A stretch of DNA of 64,000 nucleotides from Druceiella hillmani (lineage: Eukaryota; Arthropoda; Insecta; Lepidoptera; Hepialidae). Below the pieces are notes generated by a model. That model was not told the DNA's origin. It worked only from the letters and a program-made list of their open reading frames with translations, and did not search any database. Both the position numbers and the translations under genes were made by a program. The stretch covers positions 328,501 through 392,500 of the forward strand of contig JAYKKI010000133.1 in the NCBI GenBank assembly GCA_039881145.1. The letters run 5' to 3'. Below, piece after piece: positions 13,101 to 26,870 of the stretch. Position 1 is the stretch's first letter. Each line of letters starts with the position of its first letter.

Positions 13101-15452
13101 TCCCACGCAAGCAAAACTGGGAGTAAATTTAATAGAAAATCTTTACTTATTTGGAGCATTATTTAGTTTCAACCTAACTAATAAACAAGCAAACGAGCTT
13201 GCTGTTTTATTTTCAAAAAGCTTGAGATATTAAGTGGAAATAAATATTATGTATATAAATATATAAATATTATGTATGTTTTTGGTTCACGAAACAATGG
13301 CATATTGTTCTTTGAAGCGTATTTGTTATTCATGAATTAGTCTTGCTGTAAAACCTATAGAATATTTCCAAAACCAAAACCTACAGAATATTTCCAGTCG
13401 ACCTACATATTGAAAGTTGACATAATTAAGGGGTAAGGGAGGAGGGTAGTATAAAAAAAGATAAATAAGAAATGAGAAAAGTAAAAATCCAGAAATTATT
13501 TATTCCTAGTCGTGTGTGCAATTTCACATTTTTCATAATTTTATTTGTTTAAAAGCTAAAATGAGACATATATTTAAATAGTAAATTAATACTTCTAAAG
13601 AGTCTAATTATAAATACTTTATACAGATAAAAACATATATAAAAACCTGGTAGTGCAAATTCTTCTCCTACTAGACAGGTTTTATAATTCACTATTGATA
13701 CAATTATTTACTAATTTCTAAGAAAACTCCTTATTAAAAAGAATCAATAGAAAGGATTCAAAGAGAATCAAAGGATTTGAACGGATACCTCTTGCAGTGG
13801 CAACGCTGTATGTATCTCTGTCTACTCGTCTTTCAGAAGGTTCTAATTTCTAAGTAACTTAATATTTACACAAAATATATAAGTCTTTAGCCCTCTAAAA
13901 TTATATAAAATCATATTTCGTATATGACACATAATTATAAAAATTACATTACAGTAGGAAACTATAATTAAATTTTAACAGTTCACATAGGCTGTATTTA
14001 AACAAGTACAGATAAAATCTTCAAAAAAAATAGTAACAAGTCATAAGGGACCACATATTTTTGAGAATTTCATTAGGTTTTTACACCTCTGAAAGTTACA
14101 CTAGAAACCATGTATATGTGGTTGAAATGGTATTAATACTTGTAAAAGTTTTGACAGGAATATCACATATCCTTTAACGTTTACAAGTGCGGAAAGAACC
14201 CTCATGATAAGAACTCTAATCGCGCAAAAAAGGTTTATTAATTTTAATGTTCGAAACTTAAACAGGTTTATTTAATTTTAATGTTTTACCTATTACTTAT
14301 TTTAATGTTTTAAACAGGTTTATTTAATTTATGATGTTTGAATCAACCATATAATCAAATTATTTTGGCTCCGGTAGTTGAGGTAAGAATTCTAACTTAA
14401 CTTTTGTATATTAAGATAAGATATTAGTGGTATTTTATCTAATTAGAATGATTAAAAAGTACGTAAATTTTTTTTATTTATTTCAACGCTTTTACGTTGC
14501 AGTTATTAGTGCAGTAGTAGAGTCCGAGCTCAAAAGTATTGGATTCAAATCTTGCATTAAAAATATTTTTCATAAAAATAAAACGAAGGATCCGTCATCT
14601 AAATTTTGACGTACAAATAATTAGACCAACAAAATAGCGATCGCATTTAAAACTATAACAGATGGTAAGAACAGACGCAAAACAATTTGTATATAAGTCA
14701 AATTATATTGGAGTCAAGTGTATCAAAAATTATAAACATTTCTTCCTTACCGTTTACAACGTTATGTGTAGAGTACGAGAAAATATCTTACATCACTTGA
14801 TACTTAAACGAAACGCCAGTCCAGTATCGCCATTTTTCACGAAATCGCCAATCAAGAGAAATTAATTAAATGGCGTAAGTATAAAGCAAAAGAAACCTAC
14901 AGAAATAAACATAATATCTGAAGTAAAAAATTGTATTTACTTGAAAAAAAGAAACGCTCCTTTGCATACACATATATAATCATAAACTCACACAATGCTT
15001 CTGTCTCGGAGATCATCTTGCATCCTAAATTAATAAATAAATAATCAAAAATGAACTCAATTAAAGTGAACAAGGTGAGGGTTTCTAAAGTAAATTATAT
15101 TTGACTCGAGATGAGTTGGGAAAACTTGAAAATACTTTGTTGTTAAAATTTTTACGAACTTCTTTGTTACGAAACAAGCAAACTTTTGAAGGGTTTTCTT
15201 AGACGAGCATTTTCCGCGGGCATTCAAAAGTTTTGACCTAAATATTTTAATCGCATCCGCTTTTATTAAATTTGTATTGGAAAATATTTCACCCCGAAAG
15301 ATTTCGAAAATAATATAATTATTTTTCTTAATTAGGGAAATTAATAATTTTCAAATATGTTCATTTAAATTTACACAAATGTGAATGACAAGTGATTATT
15401 GAGTAATAAACTAAATTAGGTAATAATTAAGAAAAATATACATATGTTTATA
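10116..15452. other. AT-rich DNA, no gene recognised
   Basis: No open frame carries a known motif. Minor structures: a 13-bp perfect hairpin at 11,904-11,933; an ATG followed by a donor-like GAA|GTAAGT at 12,974-12,987; a doubled AGAATATTTCCA around 13,361-13,396; and a diverged triplication of a GGTTTATTTAATTTTAATG-like unit at 14,231-14,338. Confidence 0.5.
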
Positions 15453-15453
15453 A

Positions 15454-15496
<43 letters not shown>

Positions 15497-15524
15497 CATA
15501 TATATATATGTATATACATATATG

Positions 15525-15576
<52 letters not shown>

Positions 15577-15610
15577 ATATATATATATATATTTATATAA
15601 TATATATACA
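15453..15610. repeat. TA-rich compound microsatellite
   Basis: About 150 bp of TA repeats are interrupted by TACA and TATG variants. The apparent 98-codon frame across it, rich in Ile and Tyr, is an artefact of the repeat. Confidence 0.95.
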
Positions 15611-16590
15611 CGATATTTATTATTTGGTGAATAAAACTTCGGGCTTAAATTATCACTATAATAATGGGATTAATATAGTAACCGAGCTATTTACCTATTT
15701 CGATAGGAAATATTATCAATCTTGTTATGAAAATCCATGAGAAAACATTTTATAAATAACAAAATCAATATTATTTCATAATTTTTTATATTTCCAGTAT
15801 TGATTTCTCAATAAAAGTGATAGGTTACGTCTTTTTATTATATGTGAATAATTTTTACGGTTTTAAAAAGTTTCAAGGAAGTTAATATAATTGAACATAT
15901 TTGAAATTTTTTATCGAATATCGAATTTAATTCGCATCTTAATTTGTAAATATGCTGAAAATTAATATCTTTAACAGCCTTATGAAAAATTAATTATAAT
16001 ATTTTAGGTATTACCATTGTTTGCTAAAGAAATACATAAAAGTATAAACGGGTTAATTGATAATCTATTAATAAATTAAATAACATTATTATTAAGTGCT
16101 AACATATTTATGTTTGTCTTTAAATAGAACCTAATTAATTTATTGCTAAATTTAATTAAAATATTGAGTTTAATACAAAATAAGAACGGAAATATATTTA
16201 CAGAACTTTTTAAATTTAAGATATATTTTACTTAAGAAAATTGTACATATGGTAAAAATGGGTCATTCCTTCTGCATAAGTTACAACATTAAAATATGCG
16301 TCGTTGTTATGTGATTATTTTCCAATATAATTTTAAGGTTGAATGCCACAGAAAAAAAACTAATAAATAACCGAAGAATATTTATCCATATAGTAACCAT
16401 TTTTTCCATAATAGAAGCTTTATAATACAGGGAAACGATAAGAGTTGGTATTCGCTAATTCACCACCACATGTATATATTTCTGGTAGTAGACAAATCGT
16501 AACCACACGTTCCGATCTACTCTTAAAGTATTCCTAAAATACAACATCAAAACGGTATTAGCGAATATCTAATCGATTCTTAATACGCGA
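15611..16590. other. AT-rich DNA, nothing recognised
   Basis: No open frame, repeat or transposon end was supported. Confidence 0.5.
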
Positions 16591-16594
16591 GACT

Positions 16595-16860
16595 TCAAAA
16601 GCGATATCAGAAATGCGATTACCCGCACAACTTGCCGGATAATAAGGGATTATCCCTCCGACTTTGCCCCCTACCCGAGCCGGAGCGGGGAAAGAAATCA
16701 TGATTTTTCCGCTCAACCGGCGACGCAAAAGCGGGAAGGCGTGCGAGGATGTCACTTCCTTGGATGTCGTTTTATTAGAATCCCTACTTGAGAATCAATT
16801 TGCAGTGGCGGTCTCCATCTCATACTTGTAGGGAGAAGGCCGACGGCCTTCGAGTGTTTT
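16595..16860. other. GC/CpG-rich islet with short palindrome
   Basis: Base composition changes abruptly to GC- and CpG-rich at 16,615-16,760, and a short palindrome GAAGGCC-GA-CGGCCTTC follows near 16,835-16,852. A 65-codon minus-strand frame (16,558-16,755) covers it but has no recognisable domain. A conserved regulatory element, CpG island or exon relic are all possible. Confidence 0.3.
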
Positions 16861-19800
16861 GCTTATTAATTTTATTGAATTAGTATTTTCTGTCACGCGA
16901 TGTGGATGTGATTGAATCACACTTTAATGTTAGTCGATATTTGAAGTGATTTGCGATAGCATTTTGTATGCCAAAAGCAGGATAGGAACAAAAGTTTGTC
17001 TTGTATTTTCACTATTGATTCGGCATTCACGTAAACGTCCCTGATAAATAACAAACGGCCTTCATGATAATTTTTGAGGCTAATGGTAGTTAGAAATGGA
17101 TGATTTTACCATTATTTCTTTGGCCTTCTTCTATTAGATGAGCATACATGAAAATTAGTCTTCAAACAGTCGCTTGGCTATTTATAAACTGCTTAGAGCA
17201 CTTGAGACATTTTTGTTACTACTTAAAGATTTTGTCACTGCTTAGTGCATTTGAGATATTTTAGTACTCTTCTATATAATATTTTAATACAACAGTAACA
17301 TGGCGAAAACCAATTAAAACGATGCAAATGTACATGTTAAAGAATATTTTTCGAATTACTTTAAGCGGGAAAATATTAATTTAATTATCTGACCAAAATC
17401 TTTTTTGGTGATGAATGTGGCTATGTAAATGTTATCCACAGGTTGGCAAATTTGCTTATATACCATTGAACGGAAATTATCGAAAATATTATTGCGTGTT
17501 CAAAATAATGTTTAGCTGAATAACAAATATAAATTAAGTAATTTTAATCAATTAAGTAAGTAAAGTTAATAAAATATGTAATAATATTTTTAAATTCTTT
17601 ACCAACTGAAAACTCTCTAGAATAAGAATGATTCCTATTTAATATAGAATCACTTATAAATGGAATAAGCATCCTGTTACGTATTGGCTACCACCTAGAC
17701 CGAGTATAGATGATAATCGGGGTGGGGGGGGGGGACGTGAGGTCCTAAAAGAAAGAAGCACAGTCCATCAAAGTATAAACATTTTTTCAATTATCAAATT
17801 TGCTTAGCAACCCCATGTATCGACCTACGCAAACACAATATTTTCACCACTCCTTCAAAGCACCTAGTTGTTTTTCTAATAAAATATGAGAGAATGAGAG
17901 TGACTCTACCAGATATTACGGACTTGTCTTTTGACTTATTTATTTAGGCATTATGATTTTAATAAATTGAATTTAGGAAGATATCTTTGATAAAGATTAT
18001 TGGATAAACAATTATTGGTTTGGGAATCTCTCGAACACCTCTACTAAAATAGCACAGCGATCGACGTTTCCTTCAGTTAGTAATTGACTTCATGTTAAGA
18101 AAAAAAATGTGAATATTTAACGAAAATTATTGAGAGTGTTCTTGTTCCGTTAATTTTATTTGAGGCAAAAAGCGAGTGGATGCATTCGTAATTTAAGCCC
18201 AGCGGTGGGCTAACGTGTACTCTCTTGTGACTCAATAAAGTATTGTTCCTAAAGATTCAATGATGAAAAATTTGTTTGCTTTTTTATCACTCATATATGA
18301 CGATTTCATAAATTGAATTTAGAAGAATAAAAAAATGTTCTATTCAAATTGATCAGGAAATAAGTTTACATTATCTGGTGGTGGCCCCAAGTAGCAATAG
18401 AAAAAATGTTTGTCCTTTGAGGAAAAAGTGAAAATATTCAGTTTGGTTGTCACTATTTCTTAAACTTCAAAAACGGCTGAACTGTGAATATAACTATTAA
18501 ACTCCTGTCACATCAATAATTGGCAAAAGTATCTTATCACATTTGCAATATGGGTTACATATTATTATTTCATATAAGCGCCAATGGCCAGGAGCTTCAG
18601 AAACTGGTATATCGATACCAAAATATAGCCTTAATCAAAATGTTTTTTTTTAAGTGTGAAGTGGAGTATAAATGTAATTATAGGATTTTTTTCCGAACTA
18701 CCTGCACTCTTGTCGCCAATATTTACTGTGAACCATTTCAAAGTCACCAATAAACTTCATATAAATGGAAGTAAAGTATATTATTCGTGGATAACGGTCG
18801 GCTAATGAAAACAGAAATCGTTTAGAAACGCTATCAAAAAAAAGCATATATTCAAGATATGATTCATTAAAAAAACGTTTAATGTTATATTTCTATGTAA
18901 TGTGCTCAGAAGTTTTACCTTGACTATATATCTTGTTAGAGGAACAGATGAAATGGGTTAGTAACACAAGTAAGTAAACGATGTGAAATTTGAAGGATGT
19001 AGAAGGGCCATAGATAATTGTATTTTTTATTCCTTCTGCTGTGATAATCGACATTTGTGCAGTTGAATAATTTTTCTGTTTTGTGTAAGCAGACATTATT
19101 CTGGAGATAGCTTTTACATAACCTCTTTGAGACCTGAGAAGGTTTTCATCATGCTATTGTATTATTAATGGTAATAAATGTTTGATTTCATGAAAAAAAC
19201 TTACTTGGTTTAACATTTATTCTAAGCCTTTACTAACATGTGTCTTATTATTAAAAAAATTGTAATGTGATGATATTTTTTATTTTCTTCATTTACAAGG
19301 AAACTATTGCCATTTTCAGAATTGTAATGTTTTATTATTTTTATAACCTAATTTTTTATTTTTAAAAATTAAGGACGTCACTATAATTAATGTATAAAGT
19401 TTATTTAAACGTATAAAGTTTGTTGCCATAGTAAACCACGCGATAGACAATTATAAAAAACAGAAATATTATATATCCATTACACAGAAATAATATTTCT
19501 CAAATACTATTTCTGTATTATGAAAATAGCTGATAACTTCCAAAAAAATAATTTGTGGATTTTTAAATATTGTACTATATGCATATTTCTTGACATGAAT
19601 TACTCGTAAACTCTTAAATATATTCCACACGATGCCGTACATCGAAATACGGCGAGGTCTTCAAGGGTGCACATCAAAAAATTTCGTAATTTTTTTTGTT
19701 TCTTTGTAATTATATTATATACAAATTAATGAGTTAATTTTTATATGGTTTATTCGATATGGTTATAATTTTTGCACTTGTAAAATTATTAGTGTTTACT

Positions 19801-20931
19801 AGCATTTATTTTAAGTCAACAGTAAATTTAATAAAGGCATCGCTAGGAAAGATGTAGAATATTATAGGAATTATAATAATGTGCATTTTAACTTTTTTCT
19901 TAACAATACTTCACTCTAATATTTCTTTTATTTTTAAAATACTAATATGTGTCTTTCTTTCCTAAACGTATAATATCACATTTTTTCTAAATTACACTCT
20001 ATTCTCTTCTTGATAATGAAAGTAAATATTTTATGTCATCAATACGTGTTAGTATACGTATTAAGTCATACTTCTTCGTAATTTCTTTTTAAATAACAAA
20101 TATCTATTTTCGAACAATTTTTTTTTAAATCTTGTTACAATTCATGTAAAATTAAATTAATCGTATAACTAACATATTCGATTTATTCAAAAATAAAATT
20201 AGTTACCAAACACATTGCACATTTAAAAATAATATTTCAAGAAGCCTACAAATAATTTACGTGGTTAGAGCTACCTGTTATCTGAATAAATAAAGGTAAA
20301 TCAACATATCATTAAATAGAGATAACGGCGTATGTTTTTTTATTTATTTCTAAAATCGCGCATTCAACAGTACATCTTTTTTTAAGGAAGTTAAATGAAG
20401 CTGGAGACGAAGAAACGTTTCGAAGGGTATTTATGCATTTGCTGGGGGTTCTTTGCCAGTATCAGTGACTGTCAATTTTTGCATCATTTTATTATAATTG
20501 TTGATATCCATAATCTCAACTATCAAAATATTTATTTATATATTCATATTTATAATAGGAAAAAGAAAGTACGTTTATATATCTTGCTATCACGCCTCCT
20601 CTAATTGACTGCCTTCTGTAAAATTTTAGGTCTTTTCAGTCTATGTTACAAATATAAATGAAGGATATTTTATCTCATGATAATATTAGTTCTTTTATAT
20701 AATGACACATTACCCCGTTAGAGAAATCACCATAAGAAAAGCACAAGCGTAGGAAAAAAATACATCAGGATAATATGTTAGACTACGACTGTTTACTGCA
20801 ATTTCTTTATTTTTGTGCAAGAAAATGCTATACATCTCAAACTACCTAGCCATTCCTAATGTAAAGCTCTTGTTTTCACCAGAATATTATTTGTTTCAAA
20901 TATTTTCACCAGAATATTATTTTTAAATTAA
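16861..20931. other. AT-rich DNA, no gene recognised
   Basis: No supported gene. Small features are a poly-G-rich run at about 17,719-17,734, an AGCCCA-GCGG-TGGGCT hairpin near 18,198, and two direct copies of TTTTCACCAGAATATTATTT at 20,874 and 20,903 just outside the piggyBac insertion. Confidence 0.5.
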
Positions 20932-21288
20932 CCCTAGATTACTAACCTTATTTTTCGACGTTTAATACTAACCTTCGTCGTTTCGACTACGCTGTATAAT
21001 GGAAGGGGTTTTAGGGGTTTAATTAAAAAAAATATTTATATTTATGTTTTTATTTTAAATAATAAGTATTACCCTACATATTTAGAGATTATAATAAATA
21101 CTTTAATATATTTTTTATTCAGTCATCATAATGAGATCATAGTTTACATGCATAATCAACTTTTTCATAAATTTAAAAAAAAATCATACATATTATATAT
21201 AGCGTTAAATTGTTCAAAATAAACTATAAAAACAAAAATAATATCTGAAAAATGAATTAAAAATATAATTTTGGTAATGGTTTAGGAA

Positions 21289-21640
21289 CTAATACATTAG
21301 TGACACATCAAGTTTGTGTTCCCCACACAACGATTTATTGCACTTAGTGCACCTACTTTTAGTCATCCTTCGCTCTTTGGAGGGACATATGGCACATATT
21401 TTTCTTTTATTTTGCTGTGGGGGGACATCAGCTGCATTACTTTGCTCAGTCTCATTTATAACACCCTCATTCCTACTTCCTGGCATGTTTAAAATTTGTG
21501 TAATTGAGTCCCGCAGACTAGTTTGTAGAGTTGGTATAAGCAATCTTTTTTGCATGTGTGGTTCGATCAGCTTGTGATGCAGAGCTTTTAGATATTCACG
21601 CCTCGATAAAGGTATATTTTCTATTTTTGAGATTTTATTG
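21289..21640 (-). pseudogene. piggyBac transposase C-terminal part (cysteine-rich domain)
   Basis: The minus-strand frame begins within SRREYLKALHHKLIEPHM, which fits the piggyBac segment just after the catalytic domain, and ends with a cysteine-rich zinc-binding domain: CAICPSKERRMTKSRC, then KCNKSLC, then H. This DNA-binding module is typical of piggyBac transposase C-termini. The frame is shifted by one relative to the N-terminal part, consistent with an imprecise deletion whose junction lies at about 21,620-21,640. The catalytic RNase H-like core with its conserved aspartates is absent, so no active enzyme can be made. Confidence 0.85.
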
Positions 21641-22244
21641 CTATCTCTGCATTGGTGTGGGTTACAATTAAATCAATCATATTATCAGTAATGAAACATG
21701 AAAAGCATTGAAATGGACCTAAAAGATTTTTGCAAGAACGTACAGGTCCAGGTCTTATATCAACTATGTTCCTTGAAGGTCTTCTGCTTTGTGACCTTGG
21801 CTTTCGTGATGACCATTTGTGTTTATATTTCCCACGAAGAATGTTACGCGATGGTCTTATAATCAAATCGCTAGGGTCTCCTGAAGTGGTAGGTGTCGCG
21901 TCTTCAATGGAACGTGGTGAAGATGTATCACTACTTGCCTGATAATCTTGATCTGGAAGTTGCTCTTCATTCACTGTAGAAACTTCATCATCACCCTCCG
22001 TTTCATACGCGGGATCAGCCTCAATATGGTCTTCAGGCTCACTCCCTGATGAATTTTCCTCCTTGCTTTGGCCTTCTAATAATAGAGCACGAATTGTATC
22101 TAAAAAAATAATAATAATAGACAGCATTATTACTAAAGAAAAGATAAAAGAACGTAATTTTTACTTAAGTAAAAAGTAACGTTACTACTAACCTTGCTGG
22201 AACGGCGCGTACGGCCCCCCTACGCACAAAGCACTACCGTCCAT
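21621..22244 (-). pseudogene. piggyBac transposase N-terminal part, two exons
   Basis: Exon 1 (22,244-22,193) would start MDGSALCVGGPYAPFQQ and end in phase 1 at AAG|GTTAGT. A 93-bp intron ends in TTTTTTAG at 22,100. Exon 2 (22,099-21,621) resumes with DTIRALLLEG and a long acidic, serine-rich N-terminal region, then basic patches and a segment ending FSCFITDNMIDLIVTHTN, resembling the start of the piggyBac transposase core. A stop follows at 21,621-21,623, right at the deletion junction. The splice model is inferred; the unspliced frame would instead start with a run of isoleucines that is simply intron sequence. Confidence 0.75.
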
Positions 22245-22371
22245 CTCGAGGGCAACGGGTCCACTGAGATTAGCTTAAATTAGAAAACCGCACGGTCGCG
22301 CGCGCAAAAGTTATCGCGATTTTTTTAATGACGTGTCGTCGAATCGACGAAGGTTAGTAATCTAGGGTTAA

Positions 22372-23680
22372 AACTACCATTTTCCCTTTTTTTCGCGTGG
22401 TTCAACCGTGGGTTATAGCTAGTATCTCAAACATGCATGAAAAACACTCTATTCTTTCAAGTTACGAAAAATGAGAAAATTTTCAAAACCTTTAGTTGCA
22501 GTGTAATTTTGGTATAAAATCCCATTAAAATAATTACTGTAAACTGTATACGTAAATTAAAATTATAAAAATATTTTTTTTAGTTTTCGATTATTTTCCG
22601 AAAATTATAAAATTTTAAATTTGTATTAATGAGTTGATATTTGAATTGATCGCATTGCCAAAGAAAATACGTTGATACAGTTAGAAACAACTTTGGAAGA
22701 GATAATATTTTGATAGATTAATGAGCATTGTACTAATAAATTGAACGTTGCAAGAATATAAAAAAAGAAGCTTTTTAGGATTAAGAGTATGAACGAACGT
22801 TATCATTTATGGTTAATTTCCGTTTATGCGTTAATAGTTATTTAAAAAAAGTTAACTTTATAACTTGAAAATTTACTTAGCTCACTGTCTACTTTTACAA
22901 GTCATTGAACTCATCTTGTTTATCTGTAACCCAAAAATTATTATCTAAAGTCAACTTCACTCATCCCTAAACCATTGTCTCAAGCAGTTTTCAGCATTAC
23001 TTCTGCTAGCAAATCATTAATTATTTACAATGTGAACTTCAAAATTGCTATTTTAATTAAATTGGTCCCATTTAAATCAACCCCATTATTAATTCACCGT
23101 TCCGCCCATCGGCAGGAATTAGAGCTTGTAAAGGCTATTAACTGAAATAGGACACTTATAACGGTTTTACCAATGTTTGCCGACTTCTGTTGTTTGAAAG
23201 TATTAGAGATGAAAAAATATTCTGATTTCTGGGTTGATACACACAAAATACAAAATGATAATAGGTAACTTTTAACTGTTTGTTTGGCATTTATTCTATA
23301 GCGTATGGCACATTATTGTTATTTATACTTTTTTTAATACCGCCGACGCAAAAATAAATTAGCAAGGTGAAAGTTGAGTTTAGAAAAAATATTTAATTGG
23401 AAAAAAATTCTACTGAATTAATTTTGGAGTAAAATGAATTAGACTGCTTATGGCTTACATTGTAATGAAACCGAAGTAACAAAATTGCATTCATAAAAAT
23501 AATATTTCTGCATTAAATTATTTGTTACCTTTTTCGAATTAGTTCATATTTCTTTGTCACTAGACACTTAAAACAGATATAAGCATCAACAATTTTTTTA
23601 AATATTTAATTTTTTTAAAAATATTTAATCACGTTCATTATAGTTCATTCCATTTTTGGGCGAATGCTAATAGCTTCAAT
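22372..23680. other. AT-rich DNA, nothing recognised
   Basis: No open frame or repeat could be supported between the piggyBac element and the next fold-back copy. Confidence 0.5.
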
Positions 23681-23692
23681 TCATTGCATTCT

Positions 23693-23893
23693 CACAATTA
23701 AATGAAACTACATGCTATTGCATTATTTCTACTTTATTTAAAGTTTTTCTAATGAAATTTTCTAACGAAACTTTCTAACAAAACCTAGGTCGTGGTAAAG
23801 AATATAAGGAAAGTACAAATAATACTACGTCACGTAGTTTTATTTAATTGTGAATAATTAATTTCTACAAAATTAACGCCAAATATGTTCAAT
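23693..23893 (-). mobile_element. fold-back element copy 2 (reverse orientation, diverged)
   Basis: CACAATTAAATGAAACTAC begins the element at 23,693 and ATTTAATTGTG closes the other arm. Here the one-sided extension is on the right and ends AACGCCAAATATGTTCAAT, the complement of the left end of copy 1. An imperfect duplication flanks it (CATTGCATTCT at 23,682-23,692 and CGTTGTATTCT at 23,894-23,904). The centre, including the ribozyme-like motif, has been deleted or eroded, so this copy is older or rearranged. Confidence 0.75.
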
Positions 23894-23904
23894 CGTTGTA
23901 TTCT

Positions 23905-26244
23905 TTTGAAGTTCTTGACTAATGTGAACTCGCCAGTTTTACTAGTTCATCTCTCCAACGTTTTAGTTTGTTTTCCTGCATTTATTGTAGTTGTAGCATC
24001 ACTCAGTCATTTCCCTTGGCCATCGGTTTTCTCTTACTCTTACCAAGGAATGTCCACGAAGAGCTCCAGGATGTATATATGGTGTTAACTAATATTGATT
24101 GTTTGGTATAAGCATTTTCACATCAGAAAATATACAAAGCGTTTTACGCTTCAAACCCTAAATAGTTATTTAATAAATAATCAAACCATATAGTCATTGA
24201 ATAAAAATTCTTAGCAATGTTTAATATTTTCTTACTAATTTTGTCTAATTTTTTTCAATTTTTTATTTCGTTTTTCATTTTTAATTTCGTTAGAAAATGT
24301 GCTTGTGCATTCATACTTCCATTACGTACACCCGGTATTTGTGTATACATACACATACACATACAAATACAAATTTCATTTTCAAGTGTAGTTATACTTT
24401 ATTATTTTATACTCTATTTTCAAGTGTTTATAGAATGGATTACAATCAAAATATCAACTTTGATTACTAGGCAAATATGATTTTTTATTATCTTTAAATA
24501 TCTCTTGATATTAAATAATTGATATCTTGATATCTTGAAATCTTGATATTCCACCCAATAAATTACCATAAACGCTTCATTGCTTTACTCCATTACATAA
24601 GTACTATTGCATCCAATAAAGGAAGTAAGCTAAAGAAACTGAACTTCGAAAACTAAATTAACTTCCACGCAAATATTATCATCGAAAAAGACTTTCAGAC
24701 AATAGCGCCGACGTACCCACCCCAAAAGCAGGACGAAAACTCTTCCACGGAGAACTTGCTTGCTTATTTACAGCAAGGAAATAGGACGGATGAGACGAGC
24801 GTCTCGGCGGAGTTGGGCTGTTTTCGCATAATTGTCAAAGCTCTGCAAAGGAAGGCTTTGCAGCGTTCGATCCGGAATTTTTCGAGTTTGTATTTTGCTA
24901 TCAATTTAAACAGGCGGGAAACCGGGTTTGGAAAATGCGTTTCATAATTTTTTAACATCATCTCTTTATCATTTTGAACCTCGTTGCATTGTCGTGTTTT
25001 GTGACAGTAATAATTGTAACAAATCACACTTACCTTTATCAAAAAACACATGTAACTAATAACAGGAAAATATTTATTTTTATTGAGAATATACATACAT
25101 TGAACACAATTATATTTCCTCGACACAGGCTGCAAGAAGAGATAAAAGACTTCTACAAATATACCATAAAGTCAGTAAAACATAAAAGAAGTAAAGAAAA
25201 ATTCACATTTAGTTGATAAACCCTCAGTCTTGGGTTTGGTAATATTTGATATTCTTGACTATTACGTGAGAGCATGAAGTCATAGTCAATTTAGTCTGCC
25301 TGGAGTGGGCACGAGCATCCTGAAGCTATCGCATCTTTTTTGGGCACATCCATTTATTAACGCGAAAGGTGCTTCATTTGTACATATGATTATAAAATTT
25401 GAAATTGATGAATGTAAATTTTTTAATAATTTGAATTACGAATTTTATATCTTTTAATAACTATTGGTTAAATTTTACTTGAAAACAATTTTAGATTTGG
25501 TGCTTGCATGTATATTTTTGTTTTTAATTATGGAACATATTTAATAAAAATTATAAACATTATAAATTCTAAATAAATAATTTTTCTTATTGTTTATTAT
25601 ATGTAACTTTTTTTAATTTTATAGTCGCTCCTTATAAACAACATGCTCTTTTATTCCTACTGTACAAAATGTTGTTGAATAACTATTGAAAAAATTAATA
25701 TTACTTTTTGTATTTAAAGCTTTAATTATATGTAATGATAAAAATTTACCAGTCAATTATGTCCATACACATTCATATTTTTTAAACAACATAAACTTAT
25801 TGGAAAATATTTTCCTTTAGTTTACTGTAACGTGTTAAGCCTATTCACAAAAGTTCGAGTATATCTTTGATAAATATCTCCTAAAATAATGAAAACAATA
25901 TTCAAAGCGTTTTTATTTCAATTAAATAACACTACGAAGTTTTGGAAACCTGAAGGGCAAGTTTAAAAAAATGTTATTTTAATTATGTGAATAGTTTGTA
26001 AAGAGAGCAGCTTACTGCTGCACCAGGTATGAAATATTTTAATAAATTACTATTTACAGTATTTTAAGTAAATATTTGTGTTCTACTTTAGTGAATAATT
26101 TATAGCATAAATGATTTTGAAAAACTACAATATTTCTATGCATGTGTTATTTCAGTACTATTTTTTGGTTACATATATAGATAAAAATATTTGTTTGGTT
26201 TGTTTGGTAACAATAGATTTTTAGTTTTAATGTCTCAAATCTAT
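23905..26244. other. AT-rich DNA with one GC-rich islet
   Basis: No gene recognised. A CpG-rich patch lies at about 24,700-24,925. Frames cover it on both strands, including a 123-codon minus-strand frame (24,764-25,135), but none shows a domain. Short TCTTGATAT-type repeats occur at 24,503-24,552 and an ACATAC-type run at about 24,345-24,372. Confidence 0.45.
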
Positions 26245-26248
26245 GCAC

Positions 26249-26295
<47 letters not shown>

Positions 26296-26306
26296 ACCAC
26301 ATTTAC

Positions 26307-26380
<74 letters not shown>

Positions 26381-26382
26381 AT
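26245..26382. repeat. compound microsatellite (AC)n-(TA)n-(TG)n
   Basis: A block of AC repeats is followed by TA repeats and then TG repeats, so the whole tract is self-complementary and could form a hairpin or cruciform. Frames across it on both strands (His/Thr-rich and Ile/Tyr/Val-rich) are artefacts. Confidence 0.95.
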
Positions 26383-26505
26383 AAGGCACAATCGACATAT
26401 CAACGCCAAACCTAAATCGCTAATGATAATTTTAAATTTAGACGGGGTGTTGATTTTATAATGGAGGCATCGTTTAAGAAAGGATTTTCCGAAATTCATG
26501 CTCTA

Positions 26506-26870
26506 AGGGGTTGCAAAGGTGTGGCTAAATTAGTATGGGAAGAAATATTTTTATTATAATTTTTACTTAAAAATTTGTATTAATGCTTTCCAAGACAAAT
26601 AATATAAAAAGTATATACCACTTTTTATCTTCAGCCCCTAAGCGGTGAAAAAGGATGGCTATATTTACATAAGAAAAAAAATGTTATCGTAATTTTTATT
26701 TCAAAATTGGTATTAATTCTTTTCAAGAAAAATATTGAAAAAAGTATTAAGCATTGTCCGACATTCAACCACCAAGGGGGTAAAAAGGGGTGGCTAAATT
26801 TGTATGGGATAAAATTGTTATGTTAATTTTTATTTCATAATTTGTATTAATGATTTAAATACAAATAATG
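26506..26870. repeat. tandem repeat, three diverged units of about 126-134 bp
   Basis: The pattern of a GGGGT-AAAAA-GGGGTGGCTAAATT head, TGTATGGGA, a run of TAATTTTTATTT and TTTGTATTAATG recurs three times with heads near 26,509, 26,635 and 26,770. Units are strongly diverged. It directly precedes duplicated block A. Confidence 0.65.

Larger units (their letters stand above)
20932..22367 (-). mobile_element. internally deleted piggyBac element
   Basis: Perfect 18-bp terminal inverted repeats CCCTAGATTACTAACCTT lie at 20,932-20,949 and 22,350-22,367, each directly bordered by TTAA (20,928-20,931 and 22,368-22,371), the signature of piggyBac insertion. A subterminal ACTAACCTTCGTCG copy lies just inside the left end, and a related CTAACCTT near 22,188. 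At 1,436 bp it is well short of a full element, and only the two ends of the transposase remain. The intact TTAA flanks and matching ends suggest fairly recent movement, probably with transposase supplied in trans. Confidence 0.95.
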